From contig PWGE01000029.1 of NCBI GenBank assembly GCA_003554345.1, positions 1 to 7,837 on the forward strand: 7,837 bases of DNA, written 5' to 3'. Each line of letters starts with the position of its first letter. Within the stretch, counting starts at the first letter, position 1. The DNA is from T1SED10-198M sp003554345 [NCBI: Candidatus Sumerlaeota bacterium]. Its GTDB lineage: Bacteria; Sumerlaeota; T1SED10-198M. A model generated the notes under the pieces. That model saw only the letters and a program-made list of their open reading frames with translations, was not told where the DNA came from and did no database searches. This document shows positions 1 through 6,263 of this stretch, piece after piece. The position numbers and the translations under genes were made by a program.

Positions 1-1
1 C

Positions 2-403
2 AGCGGCGTGCATATTGTGTATACTAAAAAAAGGGGGTTGGTACGTTTAACGGGGCCTCTCAAACAGAATCATACTATAGGTTTTTTACTTGATCAAAAT
101 GCTGGCAAAAGAGGGATGAAAGTCCCCTTTTTAGGTTTTCCCGCTTCTACTTTTACGGGGCCGGCACTGCTGTGTGTGCGCCGGAATATTCCTTTCTTTT
201 TTGCTTATTCAGTTCGTAAAGAGGATGGCACTTATGAGGTGATTCTGGAGGATCTTGTCTATCCAGAGGCGCTTTCTGATAATAAAAGTGATGCAAAGGC
301 AGCGGTAGAAGATATATTGAGACTGATGAACCAGAAAATTTCTGCAGCAGTCAGAAAACATCCTGAACAGTGGTTCTGGTTTCATAGGCGATGGAATAAC
401 TGA
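2..403 (+). CDS. LpxL/HtrB-family lipid A acyltransferase, C-terminal part (5' end outside window)
   Basis: This is the last ~133 codons of a lysophospholipid acyltransferase of the LpxL/LpxM (HtrB) family. These inner-membrane enzymes add a secondary acyl chain to the Kdo-lipid A precursor. The frame is open to the left edge, so the GTG at position 8 is an internal valine codon and not a start. Seen in the sequence: the family block LLDQNAGKRGMKVPFLGFPA followed by TGPALL (about nt 86-180), a beta-rich middle (YEVILEDLVYP), and the characteristic C-terminal signature HPEQWFWFHRRW just before the TGA stop. The N-terminal membrane anchor and the catalytic HxxxxD/E motif would lie upstream and cannot be checked, so the exact substrate (first or second secondary acylation, or another acyl acceptor) is open. 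It converges on the - strand operon and is probably not co-transcribed with it. Family assignment is firm; the gene name is not. Confidence 0.88.
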   Translation, partial: SGVHIVYTKKRGLVRLTGPLKQNHTIGFLLDQNAGKRGMKVPFLGFPASTFTGPALLCVRRNIPFFFAYSVRKEDGTYEVILEDLVYPEALSDNKSDAKAAVEDILRLMNQKISAAVRKHPEQWFWFHRRWNN

Positions 404-564
404 ATGCAGGCTGCTGATAATTCATGGTTAAAGGTTTTTCTTTTTTTCTCAAACGGGAAACATCGCCTGGTGCCCTACTGTAGATGAGAGTTTCGTTACT
501 CCTCTTTCCTGTCGATTCTAATGAATCCTGACTGAATGTGCTCTTTATCTTTCTGAAGAGGATG
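404..564. other. Convergent intergenic region, no gene recognised
   Basis: This 161-bp stretch separates the 3' ends of the acyltransferase gene (+) and the DUF502 gene (-). It has a T-rich run on the + strand at about 434-450, and a short imperfectly placed inverted repeat (GATTC-TAAT-GAATC, 514-527). Neither makes a convincing intrinsic terminator: the T run has no strong GC-rich stem directly before it, and the 5-bp stem has no adjoining T tract on either strand. Both transcription units should end here, but I cannot say how. One - strand frame stays open through the region without an ATG or family-like sequence, and I do not regard it as a gene. Confidence 0.6.
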
Positions 565-1191
565 CTAAGAGCCCGACGAATCCTTTTCAGGGAGTTCTTC
601 TTCTGTATTCACTGCTCCCAGGCTGATGATAAATTTCATGCCTTCTTCAGTGGTGAGTGGAAGTCGAGTGATTTCGCTATCCGGTAAGATAAGCAGAAAA
701 CCCGATGTGGGATTGGGTGTGGTGGGTATAAAAACAGAAAAATATTGCTGGTCATTATTTAAACCCAGTTTTTCAGGGGTGGGAACACTGGAAGTGATGA
801 ATCCCATAGCGTGAGAACCTTTCTTGGGATACTCTACAAGAACGGTTTCTTTGATGAGAAAACGATCTCTGGAATACAGGGATTGACTGACCTGTTTAAT
901 ACTGGTATATATTTTCTTGATAAAAGGAATGCGTGCTACCAGTTTCTCTAGAAATTCAAAAAGACGTTTACCGAAGTAGTTTTGCGTTATAAAACCCACT
1001 AGCAGTACAACAACCAGAAATAATATAAAACCTAAACCGGGTATGGCTGCAAGTGGTCCCAGGAACACTTCAGAGATATCATCCATCACCTCTATTACTT
1101 TTACTGCTATGAATATTGTTACTACCAGAGGAGTCAAAGCAGCTATTCCGGTGATAAAAGAACGCTTAAGAAGTTGTTTGATGCTTTTCAT
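565..1191 (-). CDS. DUF502 family membrane protein
   Basis: A 208-residue protein of the DUF502 family, whose biochemical role I do not know to be established. Two hydrophobic helices are visible at about residues 13-35 and 50-70, separated by a short loop, so most of the protein (70-208) is probably one soluble domain next to the membrane. Family-like blocks are RIPFIKKIYTSIKQ (about 87-100), VFIPTTPNPTSGFLLILP (153-170) and a C-terminal TTEEGMKFIISLGAV (181-194). Where I recall many relatives having a glycine pair (SGG), this one has SLG. The C-terminus is acidic and low in complexity. The ATG start overlaps the ybeY stop as ATGA, and GGAG lies 8 nt upstream, so translation is probably coupled to ybeY. 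It is the last gene of the operon before the convergent region. Length is normal for the family. Confidence 0.88.
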   Translation of the reverse strand: MKSIKQLLKRSFITGIAALTPLVVTIFIAVKVIEVMDDISEVFLGPLAAIPGLGFILFLVVVLLVGFITQNYFGKRLFEFLEKLVARIPFIKKIYTSIKQVSQSLYSRDRFLIKETVLVEYPKKGSHAMGFITSSVPTPEKLGLNNDQQYFSVFIPTTPNPTSGFLLILPDSEITRLPLTTEEGMKFIISLGAVNTEEELPEKDSSGS

Positions 1192-1649
1192 TGTATCTTC
1201 TCCAGGATTTTGTTTTGAAGAGTAATCATACTTTTTAGACTCGTTTCTTCCTCATGAGTATAACCGGCTAAATGGAGGAGTCCATGAATAAAAATATAGA
1301 GCAGTTCTCTTTGAAAAGAGGCATTATACTTTTTCGCATTTTCCCCTATTGTCTTTGTTTCCAGAAAGATCTCTCCCAGAAGTTGAAATGTCTGCTCTTC
1401 TGTTTCATATTCCTCGTGATAGGGAAAACTTAAAACATCAGTAGATGAGTCTCTCTTTTTGAACTGGCGGTTTATTTCCTTCATTTCTTCAGGTAATACA
1501 AAATGCACCATTATCAAAAAGGGGAGATTGCCTGCTGGGGTAGTAAAGTATTGTAATGTTTCTTCAGCTGCCTTTTTGAGTAAAATTTCGTTGATATCAT
1601 CTGGAAGATTCGTGATCTCCAGATGAAATCTTTTTCTGTTCTCTGTCAT
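1188..1649 (-). CDS. ybeY: Endoribonuclease YbeY (rRNA maturation factor)
   Basis: A 153-residue YbeY-family metal-dependent RNase, involved in 16S rRNA 3'-end maturation and ribosome quality control in the cytoplasm. Family blocks in order: EINRQFKKRDSSTDVLSFP (58-76), LGEIFLE (91-97), REL near 114, and the zinc motif HGLLHLAGYTH (122-132), with H122, H126 and H132 as the expected zinc ligands. The usual form of this motif ends GYDH; here Thr131 replaces the Asp. All three histidines remain. The ATG at 1649 is the first start codon after an in-frame stop; the next Met is residue 48, inside the fold, so this start is nearly forced. It lies 53 nt inside the end of the upstream 7TM-HD gene and has no recognisable Shine-Dalgarno sequence, suggesting coupled translation. 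The phoH-HD-ybeY order is common in bacteria. Identification is firm. Confidence 0.95.
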   Translation of the reverse strand: MTENRKRFHLEITNLPDDINEILLKKAAEETLQYFTTPAGNLPFLIMVHFVLPEEMKEINRQFKKRDSSTDVLSFPYHEEYETEEQTFQLLGEIFLETKTIGENAKKYNASFQRELLYIFIHGLLHLAGYTHEEETSLKSMITLQNKILEKIQ

Positions 1650-3816
1650 AATTAATGCGCTTTTTTAAGTATTTTTGATGGTAAAAATTAATAATTTCGC
1701 GTCGTAAAATAGTAAGTTGCCTGAAGGTAAGAGGTGATTCGTCAAACTGTCCATCTTTAAGACGTTCATCAATAATTTTTGTAACCTTTTGGGTTATAAT
1801 TTCACTGTTTACTTCGTCCAGAGATTTCATGGTTGCCGAAACAGCATCGGCAATGTGCAGGATGCCTGTCTCAAGGGATTGAGGTTTAGGACCATCATAC
1901 CGGAACTCTTTTTCATTGATAATACTCTGTGAATTCTGAGAAAGGGCTTTTTGATAGAAAACTTCCAGCCGAGTGGTGCCATGGTGTTCCCTGATGAAGT
2001 TGACAATAGAATCCGGCAACTTGTATTTTTCAGCTATTTCAAGGCTGTATTTAACATGATCTTTGATTATCCTGGCACTTTCAAAGGGCTTCAGTTTGTC
2101 ATGAGGGTTTTCATCCTCTTCTTTTTGATTTTCAGTAAAAAACTTCGGATTTTTTATTTTTCCTATATCATGATAGAGAGCTCCTGCTTTTAAAAGAAGA
2201 ATATCTATGGGGAAGTGGTCCTGGAGATTTTCTATCAACTGTGAAACCTCCAGTGAGTGCTCAAACGTTCCGTAGGCTCTATTCTTGAGTTTGGTTAATA
2301 GCTCGTACTGGGGATTGGTTATTTCAAGCAATCTCATAAAGGTGGACATGCGAAACATCTGTTCGAAAACAGGACAGATCACCAGGGTGAGCGATCCACT
2401 GAGAATACCGTTGATAATGCCCAGCAATCCATGTCCCAGTCTATTGGTTTCCGGGGTGTCGAGATATCCGAGTAACACCACAATTAAGCCAAAAGTGGTT
2501 CCACTGGCGAGTCCGGCAAGAAGGAGATCCTTACGTTCTTTTATGCGGTTGCTTAAAAGAAGAATAATGAGGCTGCTGAAAAGAGTGGTAACAAAGATTT
2601 GCAAACTTAAGTGACTCATAAGGGAGTAATATAAAGAACCGTTTATAGCAAGAATCAGGGCGGACTTTTTCCCCAGTATGGTGAAATTCAATAGAGTGGC
2701 CAGAGGTGCCATGATAAGGTATTGACCCCAGGAAGGATAAGCAAGAATGAAGAATCTTCCAATAATAACAACCAGGATAGTCGCCAGCGAGCTTAAGAAA
2801 AGATTTTTGGTCGTTAATTTAAAATCGGGTATATAAAAACGGAGTAATACCAGCTGTAATATGAGATTAAAAAGAATGAAGACAAAGTAACCAGCATTTA
2901 AAGGAAGGCGATACCTGTCGATTGTTTTATCAAGCTCGGATAAAATATGATGCTTTTGTTCACTGACCTGATCCCCCACCCGGACAATCATTTCGCCTCT
3001 TCCCACCCAGTACCTGATGGTGCCTATATCATCCAGAATTTCTTGCGTTTTTTGCCGGGTTAATTGAGCATTATAATACATGTTTGCAGATGTTATTGCT
3101 TCAAATACAGGATAAAGGTCGCCGGCTCCTCTTTCTGTCAACATGCGTCGAAAACGGTTGAGTGCTTCATTTCTTGTTGCAAAAGAGCGCGGTGGTCGAA
3201 CCTCTTCCTCTGTATCAGCATCTTTGGCTATCATGAGGTTATTTCTTATATCATTCTGGGCCGTATGTTTTTCCTGAGAATTGCTGACCACGGCATTGTG
3301 AAAATAAAGGTCGATTATGAGAGAACGTAAAGAGGAGATAAGGTTATGGTTAGTAGCATTGGACAAGATATATTGAGCTGTGTCTTCGGGTATTTCAATG
3401 TTAAACTGCTGCTGGGTTTCAGTTTGAATCCGCTGAATCTTTTCACTCGTGGTAAGATCATCCTTTTCGTCCATTTCTGCACTGAAACTAAAAACTTCTT
3501 CTATAAAGGATACCATTTCGAAAGCATTTTGTCTGTCCCAGGTATAATAACGCTTTCGTCGAAGTTGAGTGACTTCTGCCGCCAGTTGCTGGCGTTCTAT
3601 ATCTTCTACCCTGGTGGAAAGGGGGCTGACAATATCTTTATCCGCTGTTTCTCCTGGAGCATAGACTTCGAAACGGGATATAATATAAGGGGAAATTAAG
3701 ACAAGATAAATGATTGATACCGCTAAAAGAGCGGCATAAAAGGATAAGGGTAGAGATTGAAAGCGTTGCTTGATGGAATGACAAAGGGATATTACCCTAT
3801 GAATTTCTGCTCTCAT
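1597..3816 (-). CDS. 7TM-HD family (PgpH/YqfF-like) cyclic-dinucleotide phosphodiesterase
   Basis: A 739-residue integral membrane protein with the architecture of Listeria PgpH, which hydrolyses c-di-AMP. In order: a cytoplasmic N-terminus, one membrane helix at about 25-45, an extracytoplasmic 7TMR-HDED-type region (about 46-305), some seven membrane helices (about 306-482), and a cytoplasmic HD domain (about 500-720). HD residues visible: H520 in GTFEHS, H549-D550 in ALYHDIGKIKNP, the NPHDKLKPFES block (570-580), H587 in DHVKYS, H611-H612 in EHHGTT, and D657 in GPKPQSLETG...HIADAVSA. The tail DERLKDGQFDESPLTFRQL (683-701) is also typical. One departure: Ser660 stands where relatives usually have Glu (ADxVEA). 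The catalytic metal ligands appear intact. The ATG overlaps the phoH end by 20 nt, with GAGG 12 nt upstream. The gene overlaps ybeY by 53 nt. The family is firm; the nucleotide substrate is inferred from the family. Confidence 0.92.
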   Translation of the reverse strand: MRAEIHRVISLCHSIKQRFQSLPLSFYAALLAVSIIYLVLISPYIISRFEVYAPGETADKDIVSPLSTRVEDIERQQLAAEVTQLRRKRYYTWDRQNAFEMVSFIEEVFSFSAEMDEKDDLTTSEKIQRIQTETQQQFNIEIPEDTAQYILSNATNHNLISSLRSLIIDLYFHNAVVSNSQEKHTAQNDIRNNLMIAKDADTEEEVRPPRSFATRNEALNRFRRMLTERGAGDLYPVFEAITSANMYYNAQLTRQKTQEILDDIGTIRYWVGRGEMIVRVGDQVSEQKHHILSELDKTIDRYRLPLNAGYFVFILFNLILQLVLLRFYIPDFKLTTKNLFLSSLATILVVIIGRFFILAYPSWGQYLIMAPLATLLNFTILGKKSALILAINGSLYYSLMSHLSLQIFVTTLFSSLIILLLSNRIKERKDLLLAGLASGTTFGLIVVLLGYLDTPETNRLGHGLLGIINGILSGSLTLVICPVFEQMFRMSTFMRLLEITNPQYELLTKLKNRAYGTFEHSLEVSQLIENLQDHFPIDILLLKAGALYHDIGKIKNPKFFTENQKEEDENPHDKLKPFESARIIKDHVKYSLEIAEKYKLPDSIVNFIREHHGTTRLEVFYQKALSQNSQSIINEKEFRYDGPKPQSLETGILHIADAVSATMKSLDEVNSEIITQKVTKIIDERLKDGQFDESPLTFRQLTILRREIINFYHQKYLKKRINYDREQKKISSGDHESSR

Positions 3817-4765
3817 TGCTTTCGTATGCCTCGATTATTTGCTGGACAAGTTCATGACGAACAACGTCTATTTGAGAAAAGGTGACAACCTTTACATTTT
3901 TAATGGAAGAAAGAATGCGTTCGGCATGAATAAGTCCTGACTGTTGTTTGCTGGGAAGATCTATCTGAGTAATGTCTCCTGTAGCTACCACCCTGGAATC
4001 ATTACCCATTCTGGTGAGAAACATTTTCATTTGATCAATGGTGGTATTCTGTCCTTCGTCCAGGATAATAAAGGAACGGTTCAGGGTCCTCCCTCTCATA
4101 AAAGCAATTGGAGCCACTTCAATGAGACCACGGTCAATGAAGTCTTCTGTCTGCTGGGGAGTGAGAATGTCATAAAGAGCGTCATATAAGGGCCGTAAAT
4201 AAGGGTTTACCTTTTGTACCAGGTCGCCGGGAAGAAATCCCAGCTTTTCCCCGGCTTCCACTGCCGGACGAACCAGGATGATTCTTTCCACTTTTTTGCT
4301 CATCAAAAAGTCTATAGCAACTGCTATTGCCAGATATGTTTTGCCGGTACCTGCCGGTCCAATGGCAAGTACCAGGGGGTGATCTTTCATGGCTTTAATA
4401 TATTGGTGTTGGTTCTTGGTCCTGGGAGTTATTCGACGCTTGGAGCCGGCAATAACCACTTTGTCTTTGAAGTACCGGGAAATATTTTCCTGTTCATCGG
4501 TTTGGTTGATTTCACATTGTTGAATGATGTACCGTAAACGACGGGGTGAAAGAGATTCTCCGATTTTTAATAACTGGAAAATCTGTTCCAGACATTGTTT
4601 GATCAGAGGTTCGTCTTCAGGGGCAACCTTTACTTTAAGCTGATTGCCACGGACAATAATATCTGCTTTTAATTTTTCTTCCAGATAGTGAATATTTTTA
4701 TCAGCAGGACCGCATAGTTCCCTGATAAGCATTGCATCAAGAGTGTATTCGAGCATATTTGTCAA
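3797..4765 (-). CDS. phoH: PhoH-family ATPase (YbeZ-like)
   Basis: A 322-residue PhoH-like cytoplasmic P-loop NTPase of the PhoH/YbeZ type, usually encoded next to ybeY and thought to act with it in RNA metabolism. A small N-terminal domain (about 1-100) with the block IIVRGNQLKVKV precedes the RITPRTKNQHQYIKAM stretch (111-126) and the ATPase core. Walker A is GPAGTGKT (136-143), followed by RIILVRPAVEAGEKLGFLPG (161-180); Walker B is FIILDEGQN (232-240), followed by TRMGNDSRVVATGDITQIDLP. A late arginine-containing block, SQIDVVRHELVQQI, is also family-typical. Length is normal. The start is chosen as TTG at 4765: AAGGGG lies 8 nt upstream of it, whereas the ATG three codons later (4756) would be 17 nt away. 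The XdhC stop codon sits 4 nt upstream and the 3' end overlaps the 7TM-HD gene by 20 nt, so it is an internal operon member. Confidence 0.95.
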   Translation of the reverse strand: MTNMLEYTLDAMLIRELCGPADKNIHYLEEKLKADIIVRGNQLKVKVAPEDEPLIKQCLEQIFQLLKIGESLSPRRLRYIIQQCEINQTDEQENISRYFKDKVVIAGSKRRITPRTKNQHQYIKAMKDHPLVLAIGPAGTGKTYLAIAVAIDFLMSKKVERIILVRPAVEAGEKLGFLPGDLVQKVNPYLRPLYDALYDILTPQQTEDFIDRGLIEVAPIAFMRGRTLNRSFIILDEGQNTTIDQMKMFLTRMGNDSRVVATGDITQIDLPSKQQSGLIHAERILSSIKNVKVVTFSQIDVVRHELVQQIIEAYESNESRNS

Positions 4766-4769
4766 AGTC

Positions 4770-5546
4770 TCAGCCCCTTATGTTTTTTTCTTTGTTTTTT
4801 AACTCAACAAAACGTGCGGCAATACTGATGGCTACCTCTACAGGGGTACGTGAGGGCAAAGGAATCCCGATAGGACTGTCTACTTTTTCCAGCTCATCCC
4901 CTGGTATCCCCTTTTTCTCAAGTCTCTCAAAAATTTCTTTTACCTTATTCTTACTTCCGATCATTCCCAGATAGGCTGGTTGAAAGGGAAGGCAATTCTT
5001 CAGGCATATTTCATCATGTTCATGGGAATGGGTGATAATTACCACACAGTCCTGTGGGCGAATACTTACTGTTTCCGCTATGGTGTGATAATCGATAACC
5101 TGCACAGGAAAAGGACGTTTTGCCGCATACTCGTGGCGATTATCGTAAATGCGAAGGGAGATGTCCATTTTACTTAAAAGAGGACGCAGTTCTTCACATA
5201 TATGTCCCGCTCCGAAAATGTGACAGGTGAACCAGTTGCCCACCGGTTGAAAAAATACTTCGGCTTTACCTCCGCATTGCATGCCAAACTTGTTTCTTGT
5301 GAGTTGAAATACTTTCTTATATGGTGGAAAATGTTGAGAGAGACGTTCTTCCATCTCCTGTCGCACCTCGTATTCTATTTTTCCTCCTCCAATAGTGCCT
5401 AATACCTCTTTTTTACGCATAAACATCATTGAACCGGTTTTCTGAGGCACAGAACCTTCAGTGCCAGTCATGATGGCAAGGATACCTTTCTCGTTTTCCT
5501 TGTAGGTTTGAAGAAGTGCTTTATATATTTCTTGTGCCGAGTTCAT
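4770..5546 (-). CDS. XdhC/CoxI family protein
   Basis: A 258-residue XdhC/CoxI-family protein. Characterised members help mature molybdenum hydroxylases such as xanthine dehydrogenase by binding the molybdenum cofactor and assisting its sulfuration. The N-terminal XdhC domain shows GTEGSVPQKTGSMMF (28-42), GTIGGGKIE (50-58) and MQCGGKAEVFF (89-99). The C-terminal Rossmann-like domain begins HIFGAGH (109-115), a nucleotide-binding glycine turn, and continues with THSHEHDE (172-179), YLGMIGSKNK (192-201) and SPIGIPLPSRTPVEVAISIAAR (224-245, family core around PIG and TPxE). Both domains are complete. The ATG lies 26 nt inside the end of the glycosyltransferase gene, with AGGAAG 10 nt upstream. 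No molybdenum hydroxylase or cofactor gene is in the window, so the partner enzyme is unknown; it may lie elsewhere or the protein may serve another cofactor or redox role. The family is firm, the role here is inferred. Confidence 0.9.
   Translation of the reverse strand: MNSAQEIYKALLQTYKENEKGILAIMTGTEGSVPQKTGSMMFMRKKEVLGTIGGGKIEYEVRQEMEERLSQHFPPYKKVFQLTRNKFGMQCGGKAEVFFQPVGNWFTCHIFGAGHICEELRPLLSKMDISLRIYDNRHEYAAKRPFPVQVIDYHTIAETVSIRPQDCVVIITHSHEHDEICLKNCLPFQPAYLGMIGSKNKVKEIFERLEKKGIPGDELEKVDSPIGIPLPSRTPVEVAISIAARFVELKNKEKNIRG
4774..4779 (-). promoter_or_regulatory. Shine-Dalgarno AAGGGG supporting a TTG start for phoH
   Basis: On the - strand AAGGGG lies inside the last codons and stop of the XdhC gene (AGG GGC TGA), ending 8 nt before TTG 4765. 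The alternative ATG at 4756 would be 17 nt away, too far for normal initiation. The placement favours the TTG and suggests coupling to termination of the upstream gene. Confidence 0.65.
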
Positions 5547-6243
5547 TGTAAAATTTCTTCCTGGGTTGAAAACGGTATTTTAGAAGTGTTTTTACAGCTA
5601 TAACAAAATCCTTCCACCCTATTTTTTTACCTTCTTCTATAGTTCGGGCTTGATAACTGATGGGCACTTCTATAATATTTTCATTGAGTCGAAGCACCTT
5701 TGCTGTTATTTCGGGACAGAATTCGAACCCCTGGCATTCTAAACGAACAGAAAAAATTACATCACGGTGAAAAGCTTTATAGGCAGTTGCTTCGTCTGTT
5801 AGCCGGTGCCAGTATAAAAGAGAAACAAGCCAGGCTAAAAGTTTGTTTGCGACCAGATTGGGTAAACGCATGTTTTTTTCTGTTCCCAGAAATCTTGAAC
5901 CATACGAAACTTTTGTTTTACCTTCCATAATAGGGTTAATGACTTTGATAATATCTTCTGGATTGTATTCAAGATCCGCATCCTGGATGATAATGATCTC
6001 TCCGGTTGCTTTGGCAAGTCCTGACCGAATGGCAAATCCTTTACCGTAATTTTCAATATGGTGAATAACTATGGTATCAGGATGCTCTTTTTCTTCCTGG
6101 CACAGGATCTCATATGTTTTATCCTGTGAACAATCATTGACCAGAATCAATTCTTTCTCAAAAGGTAGTTGGCGTATTTGTTGGAGGACGGTAGGTAGAA
6201 ATTTTTCCTCATTATAAATGGGTATTATAATGGATGTTTTCAT
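5521..6243 (-). CDS. Family 2 glycosyltransferase (DPM1-like)
   Basis: A 240-residue GT-A fold, family 2 glycosyltransferase resembling the dolichol/polyprenyl-phosphate sugar synthase group. Seen: the nucleotide-sugar binding start SIIIPIYNEE (4-13), ELILVNDCSQDKT (31-43), GKGFAIRSGLAKATGEIIII (67-86), and the DAD metal-binding motif with following LEYNPED (88-97). YGSRFLG (114-120), LTDEATAYKAF (148-158), GFEFCPEITAKVLR (172-185) and the end motif YQARTIEEGKKIGWKD (197-212) fit the same group. Only one moderately hydrophobic segment is visible (about 130-146), and there is no C-terminal membrane anchor, so it is probably cytoplasmic or peripheral. Donor and acceptor cannot be read from sequence; a polyprenyl phosphate is a reasonable guess. 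The ATG has AGGAAAGG 8 nt upstream and lies 20 nt after the proS stop; the 3' end overlaps xdhC by 26 nt. The family is firm. Confidence 0.92.
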   Translation of the reverse strand: MKTSIIIPIYNEEKFLPTVLQQIRQLPFEKELILVNDCSQDKTYEILCQEEKEHPDTIVIHHIENYGKGFAIRSGLAKATGEIIIIQDADLEYNPEDIIKVINPIMEGKTKVSYGSRFLGTEKNMRLPNLVANKLLAWLVSLLYWHRLTDEATAYKAFHRDVIFSVRLECQGFEFCPEITAKVLRLNENIIEVPISYQARTIEEGKKIGWKDFVIAVKTLLKYRFQPRKKFYNELGTRNI

Positions 6244-6263
6244 TTATGCCGCCTTTCCTGTTT

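Noticed and set aside
514-527. Inverted repeat GATTC-TAAT-GAATC as a terminator
   Set aside because: The stem is only 5 bp and AT-rich, with no T tract next to it on either strand.
404-590. A - strand frame that stays open across the convergent intergenic region beyond the DUF502 stop
   Set aside because: It has no ATG, GTG or well-placed start with a ribosome binding site, its translation is basic and unlike any family I know, and it then runs antisense into the acyltransferase gene. Chance openness is the simpler explanation.
5835-6056. 73-codon - strand frame inside the glycosyltransferase gene
   Set aside because: It is an alternative frame within conserved glycosyltransferase motifs, and the main frame carries all recognisable family features without interruption.
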